In this document: piece by piece, positions 56,947 to 64,000 of the stretch | Layout of the letters: each line of letters opens with the position of its first letter | Position numbering within the stretch: position 1 is the first letter of the stretch | Source of the DNA: Lindgomyces ingoldianus | Lineage: Eukaryota > Ascomycota > Dothideomycetes > Pleosporales > Lindgomycetaceae | Direction: 5' to 3' | Assembly: GCF_010093535.1 (NCBI RefSeq) | Contig: NW_022985169.1 | Location: 904,044 to 968,043, forward strand | Length of the DNA stretch: 64,000 nucleotides | Made by a program: the position numbers and the translations under genes | Notes under the pieces: model-generated | What the model was told of the DNA's origin: nothing | The model's database searches: none | The model's input: only the letters and a program-made list of their open reading frames with translations

Positions 56947-58279
56947 CTCGGACGTGGTTCGATGAGAGCAAGTTAGTAAAAGGGTTCAATTGAAGGCAGC
57001 TGAGTTTCAGCGAAGTGAGTGTATGTCTAGCAAGCGAATAGACTAAGTGTTGTTGGAATGAGGACGTAGGACGATGTTAAAGGTTCAGGTGTCCACTGCG
57101 ACATGCAACTTGCGGACAGGCCCGCCATTTTGGCTTGCTTGGGGCGGTGAGCGGCCCGCATACCACGCAAAGTTAGTGAACCGTTTCCCACCTGCATTTC
57201 TGCTGCATATTGTCATCTAACGTGGAACATACCTATAGTAATGAAATGTGCATCTTATTAACATACTACCTAATTCTAGCAAGGCATTTAACAGTAACTA
57301 AGGTCTACTCAATTCTGTTTTAGCTACATTGTGTGATAGCATGCTGTCGCTCAGTATTGCAAAGCTTTCGTCAAATTTGAATTAAATCTAGCATCTCATT
57401 GGGCCCCCAAAGACGAGTGTTTTCCCGATTTATAGGTCACGGGTTCCTATCCTGAAAAGCTACAGTCCTAAGCTTCCCGTGTTCTCCACTTTTGACTAGT
57501 CGTTGGAGATTCCCGAGGTAGAATTTCAGAGTGGCTGCTTACGTAAAGTGTGGCTGGTAACGTTAGTTATTACCTCTAACGCAGGCACGCACGCCTCGGA
57601 CGCGCGAAGACATCACCAACTCTATCATCACGAGTTGACATACCCCCGCCCCGCCCAAGAAGATGCTTGTTGACCCTATCTCAAAGTATCGAAGGCTTCC
57701 ATTCCATTTAATAGATTCTCCATAGCTGCATCCACACCGGATTCTCGACGCGTCGAGCCTAGGAAACTCCTTGTTGTTCCACGTGTTTACCCAATTCCTG
57801 CAACGACTATAACCGCAACAACCATTACCGTGATACTCGTCCGAGATACGTCATAGCTAGGGAACCGGGTCTGTTTGCTGTTGGGAGTGGAGTGCCTAGA
57901 GTCTGGTATACGTTGTGGTTCAAGGTAAGTCAAATGCCGGTTCTCTGATCCCTGTTCACGTCAACGGTGAAAGCTTTGTGAGCACACTCTTCATCTTCAC
58001 CATGAATATTTTCCCCCAGATTGATAACTTTTATATTCAAATACTATTTTGGCACCACCGCCACTATTGTACCTGATTTTTTCAATTGTTCGAGGAACAC
58101 AGTTTTTCTTTCAACACCCTCCTTCCCATCCAGTCTCCAGATCAGATACCTCAAACATACATTCTCGCCCTCAATTAAAGCTAACCCTCAAAAGCATATT
58201 TGCGTCAGATTCGCGTTCATATTTGTCAAATTCCCCTTCAATCCTACCTCAACAGCTGTTGTATCCTGCTACGACCAAC
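56947..58279. promoter_or_regulatory. Divergent intergenic region epimerase / SUN gene
   Basis: 1.3 kb containing the epimerase promoter, AT-rich repeat copy 2 (about 57203-57395), and the SUN gene promoter and leader. A possible 5' UTR intron lies at 57925-58019 (gtaagt...cccccag). The frame of the SUN gene is open back to 58049, but with no ATG before 58280. Confidence 0.5.
57203..57395 (+). repeat. AT-rich dispersed repeat, copy 2
   Basis: Best-preserved of three copies. Shares ctgcat...catctaacgtggaaca, tgcatcttattaac, tctagcaa and gctttcgt blocks with copies 1 and/or 3. It is flanked on both sides by sequence of ordinary base composition. No ORF inside. Confidence 0.6.
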
Positions 58280-60208
58280 ATGTCTCAAGTTCCTGGAACG
58301 CCTCTCCGTCGCTCTACACGCCTTTCCGTTGCCCGTTCAGTTGTTACTTCCGTCGCCGAGACCACTGCCACTCAGTCTCGCGCTGCTACTAACCGCCGCA
58401 AGGGCCCCTTACCCAAGGTCCAGGCGCAACAATCCCACGCTTACGGTTCCGCTGGTCGTCTAGCCACAGCTCAAGACCTGACGGTTCCTAACTCTGGTTT
58501 TGCTCAGGCCTTCGGCGCCCAGCGTGACAATGCTGTGGCCCGCGACGAAGAGCGGCCCTCCGGCCGTGGCTCTTCACCAGCTTCTTCCAGCTCCATTCCT
58601 ATTATCGTGAAGCAATATGCCCGCGACTCCCGGTCTCCTGCTCGAGCTCCCTCACGTTCCCCACCGCTTGAGTCAAATGACGAGTTCGAGGAAAATGCTA
58701 ACGGTAGTGGTATTGCTGGTAGTGCCAGCCCAAGCATTAATAGCGGCTCACCCACTCCATCTTATGTCAATACGACCAAGTCTTTCGGCATGGTTCATGA
58801 AGCTGGAATGACTGCCGCGCCGGCAGTTCAACTCAACGGTACTCCTTGCGCCCTCCCCCACCCTATCCATGACGGCAATGAAGACGGCAATGCGGATACC
58901 CACCCTCACAAGTCGTACTTCTTCCTCCTGCTGATGACGTTCATGCTCGGCTGCTTCGCTGTCGGTTTCCTGGCCATTCCTGGCGTGCCATCTATCAACA
59001 CTACCGAGTCTTCCGCTATCAGCATGCTTAGTGCTATTAACTACCGTATCGTTTACACCTGGAACGGGATTAAAAACGCTATCATGCCGCAAGTTGACGG
59101 TGGGAACACTGAGCCTGGTGTCACCTATGGCTACGACCTCTCTCACCGCGTTGCCAACGTCGAGAAATCACTTGCTAATCTCGATGGTACTCTTACCCGC
59201 TTTAGCGAGTACCTGCCACCGGCCATCGTCCTGCGTCGCAACAAAAAAGGCCACCTGGAGATTCCGGATGAATTCTGGCGTGCCCTGGAAAGCAAACTCA
59301 ACTCCGAGGGCCTCAAAAACCCCACAATCACTAGTGATGTCAATTGGATCGACTTCTTGTCCAAGAATCAAGCGAAGATCACTCAGCTGATCCGACACGA
59401 ACTCAACAATGACACTCGCCAGTCCACCCTCGAGATCATCCAACGCAAAGAGTTCCTCGACCTTCTACATCTAGAATACACAAAGATATCCGACCGTGTT
59501 GATCGGAAAATTGCCGAAGCCAATAAAGCCTTCTCTAAAGAGGCCAAGACTGCGGCGAGGCAAATTGCCTCCAAAGCGTTCCTAGACCAAATCCGCTTCG
59601 ACGCTCTTGCCTATTCCAACCTTGTCGCCAATGCTGAAATTAGCCTCCGCAAAGTCAACTTCTTCTCTCCTGGTCTTGGCGCTCGCGTAGATCCGTACAA
59701 GACATCGTCGACCTTTGTGGACTCCTCCTCTTTACAGTCTTCGACGTATAGACGACTGTTGTCGCTTCAAATCCGCCGTCCACCAGTCAGTGCTCTGGAG
59801 AAGTGGGACGAGCCTGGAGAGTGTTGGTGTGCGGCTCCCACTGATGGCAAAACGGGCTTAGCGCAGCTGGCCGTCAACCTTGGTCAGAATATGATCCCGA
59901 AACAGGTCACCGTCGAACACTTACCTAAAGAGGCCTCTCTCGATGTCGGCAGTGCCCCTAAGGACATGGAATTGTGGGTTGAGACGGACGTCTCTGTCGA
60001 GGACCTAGGTTGCAGTGAAGGCCCTAAGGGATGGGCTTGCCTGGGCAAATTCAAGTACAATGTCCACGGCTCCAACCACGTTCAAACCTTCAACCTGGAC
60101 ATTGATCTTTCTGCACCTGTAAGCAAGACCCTGGTACGGGTCACTAGCACCTGGGGTGCTTCCTATTCTTGCCTGTACAGGCTGAGGCTTCACGGAGACA
60201 GGGCCTGA
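58280..60208 (+). CDS. SUN-domain nuclear envelope protein (Sad1-like)
   Basis: Inner nuclear membrane half of a LINC complex that bridges chromatin/centrosome to the cytoskeleton with KASH proteins. A single-exon gene, 642 aa from the ATG at 58280 (caacATGtct). Residues 1-200 are Ser/Arg/Pro-rich and nucleoplasmic (LRRSTRLSVARS near the start). One membrane segment lies at about residues 213-233 (FLLLMTFMLGCFAVGFLAI). A helical/coiled-coil lumenal stalk spans about 280-440. The SUN domain occupies about 460-642: GARVDPYKTSSTF, PGECWCAAPTDGKTGLAQLAV, IPKQVTVEHLPKEAS, DMELWVE, and the C-terminal STWGASYSCLYRLRLHG. The CWC...Cys pattern fits the SUN fold. Confidence 0.93.
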   Translation: MSQVPGTPLRRSTRLSVARSVVTSVAETTATQSRAATNRRKGPLPKVQAQQSHAYGSAGRLATAQDLTVPNSGFAQAFGAQRDNAVARDEERPSGRGSSPASSSSIPIIVKQYARDSRSPARAPSRSPPLESNDEFEENANGSGIAGSASPSINSGSPTPSYVNTTKSFGMVHEAGMTAAPAVQLNGTPCALPHPIHDGNEDGNADTHPHKSYFFLLLMTFMLGCFAVGFLAIPGVPSINTTESSAISMLSAINYRIVYTWNGIKNAIMPQVDGGNTEPGVTYGYDLSHRVANVEKSLANLDGTLTRFSEYLPPAIVLRRNKKGHLEIPDEFWRALESKLNSEGLKNPTITSDVNWIDFLSKNQAKITQLIRHELNNDTRQSTLEIIQRKEFLDLLHLEYTKISDRVDRKIAEANKAFSKEAKTAARQIASKAFLDQIRFDALAYSNLVANAEISLRKVNFFSPGLGARVDPYKTSSTFVDSSSLQSSTYRRLLSLQIRRPPVSALEKWDEPGECWCAAPTDGKTGLAQLAVNLGQNMIPKQVTVEHLPKEASLDVGSAPKDMELWVETDVSVEDLGCSEGPKGWACLGKFKYNVHGSNHVQTFNLDIDLSAPVSKTLVRVTSTWGASYSCLYRLRLHGDRA

Positions 60209-60756
60209 GCGGCGACTTTTGTTACTATTTTCTTTTTTTTGGGTTTGTATTGGGATATTGGGCATTGGGATTGGGGCTCTGCGGTGTTTTTGGAGTTCTG
60301 ATTTTCACGAGTTGTATACCCTTCCTGCCACAGTCCTGTAGTGCATAGTTCGGAATTAAAAGCATACTAAAGATGTCCTGTGCTTCTGAAAAGCCTTCCA
60401 CTACTTACTTGGCCCTCTCTGTGAATGCGGCGCATGGTGACGATGGCTAGCTGACTATTTAGGGTGAGAATGTACCATCTGCTATGCTGTTCAAATCCAT
60501 GTTAAACATGTACTGGCTTGCTGAAGAGAAGGCGAGCCTCGCTCGTCCTCAATGGATACGCGATGTCACATGATCTTATCGATAGCCCCAAAACGGAGCT
60601 GCATCTCTCTAGAACATCACCGACGTTGTCCGAAGCTTCCAGTGACACCACTGCCGACTTCAAAAGTGTCGGCGCATTCGCGCCCATAACACCAATGCAC
60701 TCTCTCAACCGTTGCTTCCTTTCCTCTTCTCTCCTCTACCAACTGCGGTTAGCAAG
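60209..60756. other. Intergenic region between SUN gene and OPI10
   Basis: 548 bp. Holds the SUN gene 3' UTR on the left (T/G-rich to about 60290) and the OPI10 promoter. No other gene was recognised. Confidence 0.45.
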
Positions 60757-61404
60757 ATGTTTGGCGTAATAATATCCGGCCGTCCTGTCCTCGTCGAAGC
60801 GCAAACCATCTCTGCCACACAATTCGCATTCACGCTTCCCACGGCACCTCCATTCTCCCACATCGTTGTGTTCCTGTTGCCAGGAACCACACTCCCAGAT
60901 GGCACTGCGGCAGCGGTATACGCGCAATTGGCGGGAGCTACGGAATTCAAATTGCTTGGTGCGATCGCAAACGAGAAACCGTCTGCAATATTCAAGGTTA
61001 ATAAGTCGGCTGGAGGACCCGCTGGTGGGGGACTAGGTGGTGATGACGACGCGATGGTGGACGAGGGTCCATCAGCGCTGGAAAATGGCACTGTGCTGAG
61101 CGTTACTTTGGGTATTTCGGTCGAGCCAGCGACCCAGGTCCTTGCAAACCTCGAACAAAAGAAGGCGCAGGAGGCAGCAACTTCTGCGGTGCCACTAGCC
61201 GGGTTAGAGTTGGTGAGGAAGGGAAACACGACGGCTGAAACTAAGGTTCTCGCGCAGCGCATCATCAAAAACTGCTATGATTTTCTCGCGAGTTGGGGCA
61301 CCGGGGACACGGTGCCATTGAAGGCTTTCCAAGCTTGGTGGACCAAGTTTGAGGGCAAGATGGAGAGAGATCCTAAATTTTTGGAGCGAAGTGATAGTGG
61401 TTGA
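60757..61404 (+). CDS. OPI10: Hikeshi/OPI10 family protein
   Basis: Homologue of the nuclear import carrier for Hsp70 (human Hikeshi) and yeast Opi10. Single exon, 215 aa; the start ATG at 60757 gives the family-typical N-terminus MFGVIISGRPVL. Conserved features: FAFTLPTAPPFSHIVVFLLPG (beta-sandwich core), FKLLGAIANEKPSAIFKV, and the C-terminal helical hairpin FLASWGTGDTVPLKAFQAWW with the fungal ending KFEGKMERDPKFLER. A Gly/Asp insertion at residues about 90-108 (GGGLGGDDDAMVDEGP) is larger than in animals. Tandem with CLP1, 265 bp upstream of it. Confidence 0.94.
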   Translation: MFGVIISGRPVLVEAQTISATQFAFTLPTAPPFSHIVVFLLPGTTLPDGTAAAVYAQLAGATEFKLLGAIANEKPSAIFKVNKSAGGPAGGGLGGDDDAMVDEGPSALENGTVLSVTLGISVEPATQVLANLEQKKAQEAATSAVPLAGLELVRKGNTTAETKVLAQRIIKNCYDFLASWGTGDTVPLKAFQAWWTKFEGKMERDPKFLERSDSG

Positions 61405-61669
61405 GTGGCGCATTCGGCTAGCATCATCAGTGAGTGAGTTGAGCATTTGTCTGTATGAGTAGCATCAGAGCATAAAAGTATTATATATTGTGCTTTCCTC
61501 TCCAACTCTCCAATTGAATAGAACATCCCTTTCACCCTATGTAAGATTAATCCTTAGGTAGATATACTAAGATTTCTTTGAAACTTGCCACAAGGTCAAA
61601 GCTCAAGCTCCCCACCAAGACCTTCTCGACGCGCCAACCCATTCCCACGCCTGCTGGCTTTACCTAACC

Positions 61670-63194
61670 ATGATATCTCTCCCAGGTCTCCACCTCTCCA
61701 ACCCTACTCCTGAACCCCCTAGTACCGCCGAGAGCATTGTAACTCGCACTCAAGACCTCCTCGCCTGCTCCGAGTACCGATTCGAAGTCCCTTTCACGCG
61801 CACTTTGACCATCAGGCTGCTCACTGGGACCGCGGAGTTCTTCGGCACCGAGCTCGCCCCATCGTCCACCTATACATTCACTGGCACTAAGGGCGCCGTC
61901 TACACATGGCGTGGCTGCAAACTTGAGATTGGGGGCTTGGCCGAGAGCGAGTACACGAGCGAAGAGACACAGATGATGAGCTATGCGAACGCGCATTTCG
62001 CCCTCGAGAAGCTGCGCGAGAGGAGCGTACAAACGGGCGAACTGGGGCCGCGGATTCTAGTAGTCGGGCCTGAGAATGCAGGGAAGACGAGCGTGGTCAA
62101 GATCCTCACATCCTATGCTGTGAAGGCTGGACGACAGCCCGTGGTCGTTAACCTGGACCCCCGTCAAGGCATGCTGAGTGTACCCGGCTCCGTTACTGCG
62201 GCCGCTTTCTCGTCAATTATTGACATTGAGGATAGCTGGGGGAGTAGTCCCATTTCAGGGCCGAGCCCGGTTCCGGTGAAGATGCCGCTGGTATATCATT
62301 ACGGCATTGCAAATCCGGACGAGGGCAGCCTCTTCAGGCCTTTGGTGACGAGGATGGCCCTTGCCGTCACGAGCAGGCTAGAGGACGATAAACCCTCGAG
62401 GCAGGCTGGTTTTATTATTGACACTTCGGGGGCCATCAGTCACGGGAAGGGCGGTGTTTACGAGAACATAGACCATATAATATCTGAGTTTTCGGGTGCG
62501 TGTGATGTCCTTGTCCTGCCCCATTGCCGTCATATACCGCTTCAAGCCGGCAAACACTTGCTGATTTATTCACAGTCAATGTCCTCTTCGTCCTCGGCTC
62601 AGAACGTCTCTACAGCGACTTGGCCCGCAAGTACTCGAATCGACCAACCGAAGAAGCCGTCTCTGTCGTGCGCCTCGACAAATCGGGCGGGTGTGTGGAC
62701 CGAGATGAGGCCTATATGAAGCAGCTTCGACAGGCCCAGATACGAGCCTACTTCTTCGGACACGGCGAGAACACTCTTGGGCCTCATAGCCACATGGCAG
62801 ACTATGATGAGCTAAACATCTTCCGGATCGTCGATGGTACGTAATCACTTCACCTAAAGTTTATATACTTAGCATTATAGCTGCCTCTGATGCGAATTCG
62901 TCCTTCCGACCGGGTAACGATGATGATGACGTCTACGGCTCTACGAACAACATCTACACGAAGGCGACTCCCTCACCGATGATTCAGAATTCCCTTTTAG
63001 CTGTCACGACAGCCGCTGCAACCGACTCGCAGGAAGTCATCCGGGATTCGAGTGTTAGGGGCTATATCTATGTTGCAGATGTTGACGATGTGAAAAAGAA
63101 GGTGAGGTTATTGTCTCCTCAACCGGGCCAGACGCCATCGAATGCTATCATACTGGGTTCATTTCCAGAGGATGTTCCCGGTCTAGTGAGCTAA
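61670..63194 (+). CDS. CLP1: mRNA cleavage and polyadenylation factor Clp1
   Basis: Subunit of cleavage factor IA (polynucleotide kinase fold) in pre-mRNA 3'-end processing. Exons 61670-62495, 62576-62836, 62881-63194 (466 aa). The N-terminal beta domain (residues 1-110) includes YRFEVPFTRTLTIRLLTGTAEFFG. The P-loop GPENAGKTSVVKIL is intact (about residues 133-146), followed by PVVVNLDPRQGMLSVPGS and IIDTSGAISHGKGGVYENID. The C-terminal domain runs from ADYDELNIFRI to the terminal ILGSFPEDVPGLVS. It is convergent with the inositol kinase gene (192 bp). Confidence 0.95.
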
Positions 63195-63386
63195 GGGAAT
63201 AGAGCATGAGCCACCCTGGCCTGGTGGATAGTAGGTTATGAAAAGTTCGCTCAAAGTTTACTTAGTGTGGGAGTAGGTTGCAAGCTAGACAAAGCCATTC
63301 ACATTAGCGGGTATCTAGCTATGTAGATCCATGTTGCGTTCAAATAGAATGCATATCTACCAAATGTTCGACATCGAACCAGACCT

Positions 63387-64000
63387 TCAAGCCTTAGCAA
63401 GATCTACCTTGACTTGATCTAGGAGATCCTTCAATATCTTCTCGGCGCTTCTTATGCCTTGAAGCGCGTTCTCGTCCGGTCCTTTTCCAGGATGCCATGT
63501 TGCATGAGCAAAGTCAATCATCTTGACAGCTGCAAGCTTCGGAAGATCTTTCTCTTCGTCGTCTTCGTCCGTCGGTTCTTTGGCCGCTGCGGCCAGGGTC
63601 TCCTTGGTTTTCGCATATTCTTCCAAATCACCCTCATATACAAGGAGTATACTCGCCGAGTACATCCTGCTCTCTTTGCTCTCGAAGGCTTTCTGAATAT
63701 CTGCGACTTCCTTCGAGAAGTAGGTAAGAACCTCTTCAGCTCTTTCCAAACCGGCTTTTGATCTAGACTGTGGGAGCACGTAGGCAACAAACCCCTCCAT
63801 AACATCCTCTGCGTTGAACTTGCGGCCATACATCTTGTTGTACACCCACGTCCCGCTCTGATCAATCTTGTCTACAAATTCTTTAAGAGTCTCATCGACC
63901 TCAGGCACCGGCTCCCCCTTGTAGGTGCGCATACCGGCAATCCGAAATCCCAGCGACCCACTCGTCGTCTTAGCGGAGACCTCATCCAGCCGAGCCCGCT
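63387..64000 (-). CDS. Inositol polyphosphate kinase (Arg82/IPMK-type), 5' part outside window
   Basis: C-terminal about 204 codons of an IPK-family kinase that phosphorylates inositol phosphates; Arg82-type enzymes make InsP4/InsP5 and affect transcription and mRNA export. Visible family features are TTSGSLGFRIAGM (strand/lobe junction), the SSLL-like SASILLVYEGD, and the catalytic-metal block VKMIDFAHATWHPGKGPDEN followed by GIRSAEKILKDLL. The substrate-binding PxxxDxKxG motif would lie to the right of the window, so Arg82/IPMK versus an IP6K relative cannot be separated with certainty; SLGFRIAGM favours the former. An acidic insertion (EPTDEDDEEKD) sits between the two motifs. No intron in the visible part. 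Confidence 0.85.
   Translation of the reverse strand, partial: RARLDEVSAKTTSGSLGFRIAGMRTYKGEPVPEVDETLKEFVDKIDQSGTWVYNKMYGRKFNAEDVMEGFVAYVLPQSRSKAGLERAEEVLTYFSKEVADIQKAFESKESRMYSASILLVYEGDLEEYAKTKETLAAAAKEPTDEDDEEKDLPKLAAVKMIDFAHATWHPGKGPDENALQGIRSAEKILKDLLDQVKVDLAKA

Noticed and set aside
58049..58279. In-frame N-terminal extension of the SUN-domain protein
   Set aside because: The extension begins with TTG and contains no ATG; the ATG at 58280 has a good context and a typical N-terminus.

Overview
This is nuclear DNA of a filamentous ascomycete (Pezizomycotina; I cannot fix the class). The evidence is short GT-AG introns of about 45-80 nt with CTAAC/CTGAC-like branch sites, compact divergent gene pairs, and recognisable ascomycete proteins such as an RTA1-like membrane protein, a DUF3112 protein, a Git3-type receptor and a Yvc1 channel. 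I built about 26 protein gene models. Exons were joined by eye, by keeping the reading frame and family motifs continuous. No rRNA, tRNA, CRISPR array or intact transposon was found.

Layout, left to right. 1-10.2 kb: chaperonin subunit CCT1 (partial) divergent from cytosolic prolyl-tRNA synthetase, a small Cys-rich hypothetical protein, proteasome receptor RPN13 divergent from ribosomal protein eL6, and a fatty-acid-hydroxylase-type membrane enzyme. 11.8-20 kb: a long alpha/beta hydrolase, an RTA1-like protein, and a decayed FAD-linked oxidoreductase. 20.5-27.2 kb: tRNA wybutosine enzyme TYW4/PPM2 divergent from ATG18, then a PI31-like proteasome regulator. 27.2-32.3 kb: a 5.1-kb convergent intergenic region in which I see no gene. 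32.3-42.2 kb: a C2H2 zinc-finger protein, the 15-exon vacuolar channel YVC1, an unknown gene, and a DUF3112 membrane protein. 43.4-53.4 kb: phosphatase PPS1, DNA polymerase delta subunit 4, decapping scavenger DCS1, a Git3-like GPCR, and a ubiquitin C-terminal hydrolase. 53.7-64 kb: ARC1, UDP-glucose 4-epimerase, a SUN-domain protein, OPI10/Hikeshi, CLP1, and the 3' part of an inositol polyphosphate kinase.

The genes are mostly housekeeping: protein folding and turnover (CCT1, RPN13, PI31, UCH), translation and tRNA biology (ProRS, eL6, TYW4, ARC1), and RNA processing (CLP1, DCS1). They do not form an operon-like system or a biosynthetic cluster, and I found no convincing new multi-gene system.

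The least expected signals are these. (1) Three diverged copies of one AT-rich repeat lie near 40.4, 55.4 and 57.3 kb; two of them flank the epimerase gene in inverted orientation, and many of their differences are transitions. (2) The pseudogene has stop codons compatible with C-to-T change. (3) The unknown gene at 38.5 kb appears to continue coding in frame beyond an apparent stop. (4) ARC1 has an open upstream extension that looks like a mitochondrial presequence. (5) There are two GC-AG introns and a stop-free in-frame intron in YVC1.
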